Below, piece by piece: positions 4,704 through 9,084 of a stretch of DNA of 22,570 nt (its first letter is position 1; every line of letters begins with the position of its first letter). The stretch is from positions 1 to 22,570 of IMG/VR virus record IMGVR_UViG_3300029990_000058, one strand, 5' to 3'. This DNA is from a virus. A program made the translations under genes and the position numbers. A model generated the notes under the pieces. That model did not search any database. It saw nothing but the letters and a program-made list of their open reading frames with translations, and was not told the DNA's origin.

Positions 4704-5047
4704 AACTTGATATGTTCTAGATCCCAAATATGATCATTGCATTCTGGATGTCTACGCATCATTGTAATAGCCGCTGCTGCATTCCACATAACCGCAGCCA
4801 AATGATCTTCATCAGTCCAACCATTGCTAGCCTTGAGTGAATGACGAATCATACGATTAATGCAATCCTTAACACTAATCCCTTTTTCCCAATTCCTATC
4901 TTCATATTTTTTAGCACCTTCCTCATACCATTTAGCAAGTGCCTCCATGGCTTCGTACGGAAGTAAGTCAAATCTACCTCGCCCGTCATTTGATTCCCTC
5001 ATTGCTCCAAACTCTGTTTTTTCCATTTCCCCTTGACCTTTTAACAT
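4700..5047 (-). CDS. MazZ-like dATP/dGTP pyrophosphohydrolase domain protein
   Basis: A 115-residue protein matching the all-alpha MazG-superfamily domain first catalogued as DUF5664 and now named dATP/dGTP diphosphohydrolase. Motifs in order: GAMRESNDGRGRFDLLP (14-30), WYEEGAKKYEDRNWEKG (40-56), RMIRHSLK (65-72), and TDEDHLAAVMWNAAA (78-92). The EExxKK and DEDH acidic residues are the expected metal ligands. The characterised MazZ enzyme removes pyrophosphate from dATP and dGTP to support 2-aminoadenine genomes, but most phage relatives occur without that pathway, and no PurZ is in this window. The start is the ATG after AAAGGTGG. A terminator precedes it and I see no copy of the repeated promoter directly upstream, so it may rely on read-through. 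Confidence 0.82.
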   Translation of the reverse strand: MLKGQGEMEKTEFGAMRESNDGRGRFDLLPYEAMEALAKWYEEGAKKYEDRNWEKGISVKDCINRMIRHSLKASNGWTDEDHLAAVMWNAAAAITMMRRHPECNDHIWDLEHIKF

Positions 5048-5065
5048 ATTAATATACCACCTTTC

Positions 5066-5093
5066 AAAAATTAAAAAGTAAGCCTAAGCTTAC
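5066..5093 (-). terminator. Rho-independent terminator after the 55-aa gene
   Basis: Minus-strand 6-bp stem GTAAGC/GCTTAC with loop TTAG (5093-5078), followed by TTTTTAATTTTT. The stem starts at the TAA stop of the upstream gene. The core GC-TTAG-GC also appears in the terminators at 5314-5337 and 5895-5917. Confidence 0.72.
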
Positions 5094-5257
5094 CTTCTGT
5101 TAAGTATGTCTAAAAGTTTTATTTTTCTTTCAATAGCCTTCTCGATTGAGTTTGCTTTTGCATCGTCTAAGTTTCTCCATGTGATGACGTCTCTTTCGTC
5201 ACGCTGAATCTCTTTGACTAGCCTTTCAATCTCTTTCGTTAAAGTATTATCTTCCAT
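5090..5257 (-). CDS. Small coiled-coil protein, 55 aa
   Basis: A 55-residue, highly charged, entirely helical protein (KEIERLVKEIQRDERDVITW, then SIEKAIERKIKLLDIL) with heptad-like spacing of L, I and V, so probably a coiled coil. No Cys, no membrane segment. The start is the ATG at 5257 after AAAGGGGGATATT; an in-frame ATG at 5287 belongs to the promoter -10 box and should not be transcribed. It forms a single-gene unit bounded by promoter copy 5 and its own terminator. Function unknown. Confidence 0.72.
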   Translation of the reverse strand: MEDNTLTKEIERLVKEIQRDERDVITWRNLDDAKANSIEKAIERKIKLLDILNRR

Positions 5258-5285
5258 TATAATATCCCCCTTTATATTTACTTTC

Positions 5286-5315
5286 ATTATACACTATGTT
5301 TTTTATGCGAGGCAA
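5286..5315 (-). promoter_or_regulatory. Repeated promoter, copy 5
   Basis: Minus strand TTGCCT, 18-base spacer beginning CGCAT and containing AACATAG, then TATAAT at 5291-5286 and GAAAG. It drives the 55-residue coiled-coil gene. Confidence 0.83.
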
Positions 5316-5337
5316 AAGAAGAAGCCTAAGCCTCCTC
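5314..5337 (-). terminator. Rho-independent terminator overlapping next promoter
   Basis: Minus-strand 8-bp stem GAGGAGGC/GCTTCTTC (two G-T pairs), loop TTAG, followed by TTTTGCC. The stem includes the last codons and TAG stop of the 70-residue gene, and the short T-tract is the start of the -35 element of promoter copy 5. Confidence 0.66.
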
Positions 5338-5538
5338 AATATCAGATACCTCTACTTCAAAGTATTCTCCATCGATTTTAACTATGCTTCCATCTTTTAA
5401 ACCTTTTCTAATTTTGTGTTTATATACCACTTGATTAACGCCTTTTGCAGTTAGACCCACGAGTGCCATTGTTCCATTCCATACGACTGGTGCCAATATT
5501 ACACATGCTACTAACCTTACTAGTGTTTTATCATTCAT
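5326..5538 (-). CDS. Small membrane protein, 70 aa
   Basis: A 70-residue protein with one N-terminal membrane helix at about residues 8-28 (RLVACVILAPVVWNGTMALVG), a basic linker (VVYKHKIRKGLKDG) and an acidic C-terminal strand pair (VKIDGEYFEVEVSDIEEA). The basic linker after the helix suggests the C-terminus is cytoplasmic. The ribosome binding site is AGGGGG, 9 bases before the ATG. Single-gene unit between promoter copy 6 and the terminator formed by its own last codons. No recognisable family. Confidence 0.73.
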   Translation of the reverse strand: MNDKTLVRLVACVILAPVVWNGTMALVGLTAKGVNQVVYKHKIRKGLKDGSIVKIDGEYFEVEVSDIEEA

Positions 5539-5570
5539 GATTAAATCCCCCTAAAATTTATTTTGGTTTC

Positions 5571-5600
5571 ATTATAAACTGTGTTATTCCCGCGAGGCAA
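5571..5600 (-). promoter_or_regulatory. Repeated promoter, copy 6
   Basis: Minus strand TTGCCT, 18-base spacer beginning CGCGGG and containing AACACAG, then TATAAT at 5576-5571 followed by GAAAC. It drives the 70-residue membrane protein. Confidence 0.83.
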
Positions 5601-5628
5601 AAAGAAAGGCTGTCTTTTATAGACAACC
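5599..5628 (-). terminator. Rho-independent terminator overlapping next promoter
   Basis: Minus-strand 8-bp stem GGTTGTCT/AGACAGCC with a 5-base loop containing the TAA stop of the 73-residue gene, followed by TTTCTTTTT. The T-tract continues into the TTGCCT of promoter copy 6. The best formed of the terminators here together with 6188-6218. Confidence 0.8.
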
Positions 5629-5838
5629 CATCTCCTTCATTTTCGCTCTAAGGATCTTATTTTCAGTTTGAGCTTTCTTTGCTATGCTTATCAATTCTTT
5701 AGATTGGTCTAATGATCTTGATAATAATATTTCAGCTTCTGTATGCTGTTTATTTAACCTACATCTGTTAATTATATTACCAATTACCATTCCTCCAATT
5801 CCAACTAATCCTAAACATAATAATTCATTTCTCTCCAT
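5617..5838 (-). CDS. Small membrane protein with coiled-coil tail, 73 aa
   Basis: A 73-residue protein: hydrophobic, glycine-rich N-terminal helix at about residues 5-24 (ELLCLGLVGIGGMVIGNII), then an amphipathic, probably coiled-coil region (EAEILLSRSLDQSKELISIAKKAQTENKILRAKMKEM). The design, a membrane anchor with a cytoplasmic coiled coil, suggests oligomerisation at the membrane. The start is the ATG at 5838 after AAAGGGGATTATAA; the in-frame ATG at 5868 is part of the promoter. Single-gene unit between promoter copy 7 and its terminator. Family unknown. Confidence 0.74.
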   Translation of the reverse strand: MERNELLCLGLVGIGGMVIGNIINRCRLNKQHTEAEILLSRSLDQSKELISIAKKAQTENKILRAKMKEMGCL

Positions 5839-5866
5839 TTTATAATCCCCTTTCAAGTTTACTTTC

Positions 5867-5896
5867 ATTATACAATAAGTTATTTCTGCGAGGCAA
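5867..5896 (-). promoter_or_regulatory. Repeated promoter, copy 7
   Basis: Minus strand TTGCCT, 18-base spacer beginning CGCAGAAATAAC, then TATAAT at 5872-5867 and GAAAG. ACACAG is degraded to ACTTAT here, the most divergent spacer of the set. It drives the 73-residue membrane protein. Confidence 0.78.
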
Positions 5897-5917
5897 AAAG
5901 AAAGCCTAAGCTCTCTT
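5895..5917 (-). terminator. Rho-independent terminator overlapping next promoter
   Basis: Minus-strand 8-bp stem AAGAGAGC/GCTTTCTT (one G-T pair), loop TTAG, followed by TTTTT that continues into TTGCCT of promoter copy 7. The loop contains the TAG stop of the 40-residue gene. Confidence 0.72.
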
Positions 5918-6028
5918 TACTCGTTCGTTTATTTTTTTTCCTATTTTATACATGGCATAAATAGTCCATCCTGTAATAGTTATTACCCCTATGGCATTTC
6001 CCAATACTTCTCCTAAACTTTTATTCAT
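5906..6028 (-). CDS. Very small membrane protein, 40 aa
   Basis: A 40-residue protein starting MNKSLGEVLGNAIGVITITG and ending in a basic tail (YKIGKKINERVKRA). One membrane helix is predicted at about residues 7-28; the positive tail places the C-terminus in the cytoplasm. The start is secure: AAGGGGGA lies 7 bases before the ATG, and the gene has its own promoter (copy 8) and a terminator overlapping its stop. Holin-like or toxin-like behaviour is possible for such a peptide, but nothing in the sequence singles that out. Confidence 0.72.
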   Translation of the reverse strand: MNKSLGEVLGNAIGVITITGWTIYAMYKIGKKINERVKRA

Positions 6029-6061
6029 GATAAAATCCCCCTTAAAATAAATTTTACTTCT

Positions 6062-6091
6062 ATTATAGTATGTGTTAATTGTGCGAAAAAC
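6062..6091 (-). promoter_or_regulatory. Repeated promoter, copy 8
   Basis: Minus strand GTTTTT at the -35 position, 18-base spacer beginning CGCAC and containing TTAACACAT, then TATAAT at 6067-6062 followed by AGAAG. The -35 hexamer is replaced by the T-rich tail of the preceding small RNA, yet CGC and ACACA remain, which argues that those blocks matter more than the hexamer. Confidence 0.74.
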
Positions 6092-6092
6092 A

Positions 6093-6154
6093 AAAAAATA
6101 AGCTTGGGATTCGAACCCAAGTAAAGTCCCCCTCTTTCGAGTTACGACACTTTT
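6093..6154 (-). ncRNA. Small RNA with tRNA T-arm, about 60 bases
   Basis: Between promoter copies 9 and 8 there is no open frame. The predicted transcript has a D-arm-like hairpin CTC-GAAA-GAG preceded by TAA (6141-6132), a possible enclosing AAAGT/ACTTT pairing, and then a perfect T-arm, CTTGGG-TTCGAAT-CCCAAG (6121-6103), followed by CTTATTTTTTT. The T-loop sequence TTCGAAT is the tRNA consensus and equals that of the tRNA-like gene at 4592-4672. There is no room for an anticodon arm. The 5' end (AAAGAAAAG) can pair with CTTATTTTT with one mismatch, giving an acceptor-like stem. The T-arm followed by the T-tract is also a good terminator. A deleted tRNA or a minimal tRNA mimic are both possible. 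Confidence 0.55.
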
Positions 6155-6159
6155 CTTTC

Positions 6160-6189
6160 ATTATAGTATGTGTTTTTTTCGCGAGGCAA
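6160..6189 (-). promoter_or_regulatory. Repeated promoter, copy 9
   Basis: Minus strand TTGCCT, 18-base spacer with CGCG, A-run and AACACAT, then TATAAT at 6165-6160 and GAAAG. It drives the T-arm small RNA at 6093-6154. Confidence 0.83.
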
Positions 6190-6218
6190 AAAGAGAAGGA
6201 CATGTATTACACACGTCC
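6188..6218 (-). terminator. Rho-independent terminator overlapping next promoter
   Basis: Minus-strand 8-bp stem GGACGTGT/ACATGTCC (one G-T pair) with a 5-base loop, followed by TTCTCTTTTT that continues into TTGCCT of promoter copy 9. The TAA stop of the 96-residue gene is in the loop. Confidence 0.8.
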
Positions 6219-6497
6219 CTTTAAAACAAATCCAAGTGCTTTGCTGGTGATGATATGACCTTCCTCATACCCCACTATGATTGCAATTCCAATAAGATTA
6301 CCTAATACTATTGCAAGCGTGTTCGCGTCAATTCGTGCTGGGTCTTTATATATCGACTTTGCCTTTATCAACAACTCCAAGTTTGCTGCTAGTTTTTTGT
6401 ATTCCTCAGAACCTCTATCAGTGTGTGACATAATTTCAATTATCTCATCTACCTCCTTAGTAATTGGGTTTCTTTTATCTTTTCTGTATTTCTTCAT
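6207..6497 (-). CDS. Small protein with C-terminal membrane helix, 96 aa
   Basis: A 96-residue protein. The first two thirds are soluble and charged (basic MKKYRKDKRNPITKEVDEIIEIM, then helices EYKKLAANLELLIKAKSIY), and the last third is a membrane segment (about residues 63-80, NTLAIVLGNLIGIAIIVGYE) followed by a short tail ending GFVLKGRV. This is the reverse of its neighbours, which have N-terminal anchors. The ATG at 6497 follows AAAGGGGAGAAGG; an in-frame TTG at 6515 lies in that site. Single-gene unit with promoter copy 10 and a strong terminator. Family unknown. Confidence 0.73.
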   Translation of the reverse strand: MKKYRKDKRNPITKEVDEIIEIMSHTDRGSEEYKKLAANLELLIKAKSIYKDPARIDANTLAIVLGNLIGIAIIVGYEEGHIITSKALGFVLKGRV

Positions 6498-6532
6498 TTC
6501 CTTCTCCCCTTTCAAGAGTTTTTAATTCCTTC

Positions 6533-6562
6533 ATTATAACCTGTGTTTTATTCGCGATTATA
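6533..6562 (-). promoter_or_regulatory. Repeated promoter, copy 10
   Basis: Minus strand spacer beginning CGCGAAT and containing AACACAGGT, then TATAAT at 6538-6533 followed by GAAGG. The -35 position reads TATAAT because it holds the TAA stop of the holin-like gene. First copy in transcription order and the boundary between the lysis genes and the cassette region. Confidence 0.78.
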
Positions 6563-6773
6563 ATACCTCTTTAGGGGCATAAGCAGCGTCCGTCCAAGCC
6601 TCAGCTAATATGTACGCAATTATTGCTCCTCCTGCCATTATGATTGCTACAACCTGTTCGATAGAGCCAGGATTCATTCCTCTAGCTGTCATTAACAATG
6701 TTATAAATCCACAAACCATTGTCCAGAACTTCCTACTGGTCAACTTCCTTACTAATTCCGCATTTAAGTTCAT
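6558..6773 (-). CDS. Putative holin, 71 aa
   Basis: A 71-residue protein: MNLNAELVRKLTSRKFW, then a hydrophobic helix (TMVCGFITLLMTARG), a short turn (MNPGSIEQ) and a second helix (VVAIIMAGGAIIAYILAEAW) ending in DAAYAPKEVL. Two helices, the KLTSRKFW-x-x-x-x-GF start and the AYILAEAWxDA end are typical of small class II phage holins of Gram-positive phages. Holins oligomerise in the membrane to release the endolysin. I chose the ATG at 6773 (GGAG 11 bases upstream); an in-frame GTG at 6785 overlaps the ribosome binding site. It overlaps the upstream membrane protein gene by 41 bases, downstream of the endolysin. Confidence 0.8.
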   Translation of the reverse strand: MNLNAELVRKLTSRKFWTMVCGFITLLMTARGMNPGSIEQVVAIIMAGGAIIAYILAEAWTDAAYAPKEVL

Positions 6774-7002
6774 TATACACTTCACTCCTTTTTTCTTTAA
6801 CTACTTTAGTTTTCTTAATACTAGCCATTAACCATAACTCACCGGTAGTAAAGCCGAAGAACGCTGCTACCAATGCCACCGGTTCTGCTCCAGTAATTGC
6901 AAATACTCTTAGTACTGCTACTGTAAACCATATATTCATTATGATTATTAATAATACCATTACCTTAGAGAACTGTCCAGTTTCCTTTACTTCTTCGTCC
7001 AT
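6733..7002 (-). CDS. Two-helix membrane protein of the lysis cassette
   Basis: An 89-residue protein with a short acidic N-terminus (MDEEVKETGQF), a first helix at about residues 12-33 (SKVMVLLIIIMNIWFTVAVLRV), a second at about 37-61 (TGAEPVALVAAFFGFTTGELWLM) and a basic tail (SIKKTKVVKEKRSE). The segment AAFFGFTTGELWLMASIKK is familiar from small proteins next to phage endolysins. A second holin, antiholin or pinholin-like partner of the following gene is the likely role, inferred from context. The ATG follows TAGGAG, begins just after the endolysin stop, and the gene ends within the next one. Confidence 0.72.
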   Translation of the reverse strand: MDEEVKETGQFSKVMVLLIIIMNIWFTVAVLRVFAITGAEPVALVAAFFGFTTGELWLMASIKKTKVVKEKRSEVYNELKCGISKEVDQ

Positions 7003-7003
7003 A

Positions 7004-7957
7004 CTATGCTCCTATCAAAGCATTCCAGGTATCATATCCTACAATACCGTCAGCTTTAAAACCTTTACTTGTTTGGTAACTTCTTACATGAGCAGCAGTA
7101 TCAGTTCCAAATACACCATCTCTTGTAATGCCCATTCTCCACTGAATATACTTTGCTGCATTACGATTAACTACTCCAAAACGCATTAATGGTTTGAGTA
7201 AAATATCGTTCATGGCATTTAACGTTACATTACCCGGTATACCATCAACCGTTATGTTCACTATGTCCTGAAACTTCTTAATAGCTTGTTTGGTTCTAGC
7301 TCCTGGTACACCATCCTCAACCAATGACTGACCAGAATCATCAGTAATTTTAAGTCGATTAAGATTACGTTGGATTCTTAATACCATAGCATCCACATTA
7401 GAATTAACTGGTGCTACGGGTTTGGAGGGTGTATATACCATTGTTGCAATGCCAAGATAGTCAAGAATACCATCAACTATAGCCTGAGCAATAGCATCTA
7501 GGTTAGCGTTGTAGAATTTAACATCTTCTGCATTGTCATGAAAGAAACATTCAATAAGTCCGGCAATAGCGTGAGTTTGATTAAGAGCACCTAGATCAGT
7601 TCTAAGTGATAACCCTCTATCAGCTGAAGGTGTTAATGCTGAAACACGATTGTAAATGCAAGTTATAAACTTCTTTCCATTGTCCGATTTATAAAGTCCA
7701 GTACATCCTCGTCCTCCACCTGCATCCGAATGAATATCAAGATGAAGTGTAGCCCCTACTGCATTACTCTCAGCAATAGCCTGTGATAATGTCAATCCTT
7801 CTGTTAATACTACTTTCTTGAGAATACCTTTAGCATCTAGTTTACCTTTAACAACTTTGGCAACTCTCATCATATTGTCTGCTTCAGTTCCATATCCGTT
7901 AACACCAAGGTTGTCATGCTGTCTACTTGGATTGAGATATAAAATCTCATTAGTCAT
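7004..7957 (-). CDS. Endolysin: N-acetylmuramoyl-L-alanine amidase with two peptidoglycan-binding domains
   Basis: A 317-residue lysin. Residues 1-172 form a zinc-dependent Amidase_3 domain cutting the bond between N-acetylmuramic acid and L-alanine. Zinc ligands are visible as H14 (PSRQHDN), E26 (YGTEADN) and H76 (LHLDIHSDA), and the catalytic glutamate as E136 (GLIECFFHDN). A proline-rich linker (TPSKPVAPVN) leads to two peptidoglycan-binding repeats: 190-250 (IQRNLNRL...DGVPGARTKQAIKKFQ...DGIPG) and 260-315 (YIQWRMG...DGVFGTDTAAHVRSYQ...ADGIVGYDTWNALIG). No signal peptide, so export depends on the holin. It is preceded by GGGGGGAGAG and sits centrally in the lysis cassette. The catalytic set is complete, so it should be active. 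Confidence 0.95.
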   Translation of the reverse strand: MTNEILYLNPSRQHDNLGVNGYGTEADNMMRVAKVVKGKLDAKGILKKVVLTEGLTLSQAIAESNAVGATLHLDIHSDAGGGRGCTGLYKSDNGKKFITCIYNRVSALTPSADRGLSLRTDLGALNQTHAIAGLIECFFHDNAEDVKFYNANLDAIAQAIVDGILDYLGIATMVYTPSKPVAPVNSNVDAMVLRIQRNLNRLKITDDSGQSLVEDGVPGARTKQAIKKFQDIVNITVDGIPGNVTLNAMNDILLKPLMRFGVVNRNAAKYIQWRMGITRDGVFGTDTAAHVRSYQTSKGFKADGIVGYDTWNALIGA

Positions 7958-7975
7958 ATTACTCTCCCCCCTTTT

Positions 7976-8437
7976 TTAAAATACGTTTAATTTCATTATA
8001 ATTCCAAAAATGGCTGCCATGGCTGCTACTGATCCAAATATCTTTCCCCAGGTAATATCATTACCTTTTGCTGCGCCTTGTTGAGCATTAATAAATTCGG
8101 TTAAGGGCTTTAGCGCCTTCTCCATTTTATCAACGACAGCTGCCAGGTCTGCATTTGTAGCATATATACCGGATGCAGCAAGGTTTTTCTCCCGCATGAT
8201 ATCGGCCTGTTGATCTTTATAGACCTGACTTTCTCGTGCTAGACTTAAAGCTGCCAAGTCTGCTGTCTCCTTAATTTTCAGGGCCTTTTCCTTTTCGACA
8301 TTAACTTCAGCGTATCTACGGTCTCTTTCATCATTGAATCTTTGAGAGGCTGCCCTCATCGCTTCATTATGTATGATATATGCCTGGACCGACCAGATTT
8401 CGCTTTTATCTTTTAGATTTTCTACTATACCATCCAT
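7976..8437 (-). CDS. Coiled-coil protein with C-terminal membrane anchor (holin-associated)
   Basis: A 153-residue protein. Residues about 10-115 are almost entirely helical and charged, with IHNEAMRAASQRFNDERDRRYAEVNVEKEKALKIKETADLAAL-type composition, ending in a conserved-looking VVDKMEKALKPLTEFINAQQGAAKG. The last 25 residues (TWGKIFGSVAAMAAIFGIIMKLNVF) form one membrane helix. This long coiled coil plus C-terminal anchor recurs immediately upstream of endolysins in actinobacterial and Gram-positive phages and in XhlA-like proteins, and likely assists membrane disruption or localises the lysin. Clear start after CTAGGGGG. Family assignment is by architecture and phrase similarity only. 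Confidence 0.72.
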   Translation of the reverse strand: MDGIVENLKDKSEIWSVQAYIIHNEAMRAASQRFNDERDRRYAEVNVEKEKALKIKETADLAALSLARESQVYKDQQADIMREKNLAASGIYATNADLAAVVDKMEKALKPLTEFINAQQGAAKGNDITWGKIFGSVAAMAAIFGIIMKLNVF

Positions 8438-8463
8438 TTTTAACCCCCTAGTATGTATTTTGT

Positions 8464-8694
8464 CTAAGGTAGTTTGTGAATATTAATTAGATACCAGGCC
8501 TTAGACTTACCTAGTACGTTGTGATAATAATCATAGCTGCCATCATTAACTGGAGCCACGACAACTCGTTCAACATGATGTCTTGAAAACCAATGATGCC
8601 TGGGATGGTGATTATTTCTACCACAAGCCATAGTTACAGATGCGGGAAAGGCTAGTATAATTACCAATGTCAATATCATTATCATTTTTTTCAT
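8464..8694 (-). CDS. Exported histidine-rich peptide, 76 aa
   Basis: A 76-residue protein with a textbook Sec signal peptide: MKKMIMILTLVIILAFPASVTMA, cleavage likely after the A at about residue 23. The mature part begins CGRNNHHPRHHWFSRHHVERV, with seven histidines and one Cys in about 20 residues, followed by DGSYDYYHNVLGKSKAWYLINIHKL. The Cys right after the predicted cleavage site might be lipidated, but VTMAC lacks the Leu usual at -3 of a lipobox. The His cluster could bind zinc or other metals, or interact with anionic wall polymers. It sits between a Cys-rich gene and the holin-associated gene, with an AGGGGG site before the ATG. An exported protein in a lysis cassette might act on the wall or as a spanin-like factor; this is inference. 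Confidence 0.7.
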   Translation of the reverse strand: MKKMIMILTLVIILAFPASVTMACGRNNHHPRHHWFSRHHVERVVVAPVNDGSYDYYHNVLGKSKAWYLINIHKLP

Positions 8695-8704
8695 ATGACG
8701 CCCC

Positions 8705-8989
8705 CTAAGTTAATATTATTCGTATAAGCCTCTGTCGCTCATCTGATAATTTTGCGTCGTCGCATTTGCCAATAAAGTTATCAGAACAATATTTCTTATA
8801 CCGTCCGTAGAAGCATGTGGTGTCTTTGCAGTCATCGCATACAGAATATAGCGCTATGGCTCTACGTTCCTTAGGTGTCTTACCTTGATGGATCATATTT
8901 AAAGATTGTGTCATCCGTGAAGTCTCCTTTAATGGTTCAAATTTTACATGAACTTTTTTGATGTTGCCTGTTCTGTCGTAAAATTCCAT
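8705..8989 (-). CDS. Cys-rich small protein, 94 aa
   Basis: A 94-residue protein with a soluble N-terminal part (MEFYDRTGNIKKVHVKFEPL), a basic middle (KTPKERRAIALY) and a cysteine cluster: SVCDDCKDTTCFYGRYKKYCSD followed by GKC, i.e. five cysteines within about 30 residues, suited to a zinc site. The start is the ATG at 8989 after GGGGGTG, overlapping the TAA of the 27-residue peptide gene as TAATG, a classic reinitiation arrangement. No signal peptide, so the cysteines are probably metal ligands rather than disulfides. Family not recognised; its place between tail and lysis genes suggests co-expression with both. Confidence 0.68.
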   Translation of the reverse strand: MEFYDRTGNIKKVHVKFEPLKETSRMTQSLNMIHQGKTPKERRAIALYSVCDDCKDTTCFYGRYKKYCSDNFIGKCDDAKLSDERQRLIRIILT

Positions 8990-9072
8990 TAATATATCAC
9001 CCCCGCATAGGTCCATATGACCAAAATATAGACTATCCAGAGTATCATTGCGGTTGCTACCATTTTGACCAT
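8989..9072 (-). CDS. 27-residue membrane peptide
   Basis: A 27-codon gene with a near-perfect ribosome binding site (AAGGAGG, 7 bases, ATG). It reads MVKMVATAMILWIVYILVIW followed by TYAGVIY, i.e. essentially one membrane helix. The ribosome binding site overlaps the stop of the upstream gene and the stop overlaps the next start as TAATG, so the reading frame fits its neighbours exactly. Such single-helix peptides in lysis regions can act as pinholins, antiholins or toxins; which of these is unknown. Confidence 0.66.
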   Translation of the reverse strand: MVKMVATAMILWIVYILVIWTYAGVIY

Positions 9073-9084
9073 ATGTAAACCTCC

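Noticed and set aside
2643-5868. In-frame ATG starts at 2643, 5287 and 5868 that would lengthen three small proteins by 10-12 residues
   Set aside because: Each of these ATGs is created by the last bases of the TATAAT box of the repeated promoter (TATAATG), so it lies upstream of the transcription start. The internal ATG with AAAGG(GG) is the real start.
2642-6562. CRISPR array suggested by ten similar ~35-base repeats
   Set aside because: Spacing between copies is irregular, the intervals contain genes or folded RNAs, and the repeats match a promoter with TATAAT; no cas genes are nearby.
6771-6790. Promoter at the TATAAT before the holin-like ATG
   Set aside because: It has none of the spacer signature of the repeated promoter, lies within the coding region of the upstream gene, and lacks a -35 hexamer; likely chance.
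6719-7189. Plus-strand open frame of 156 codons across the lysis genes
   Set aside because: It is Ser/Thr/Ile-rich, has no ribosome binding site and covers the ends of three convincing minus-strand genes; treated as a shadow frame.
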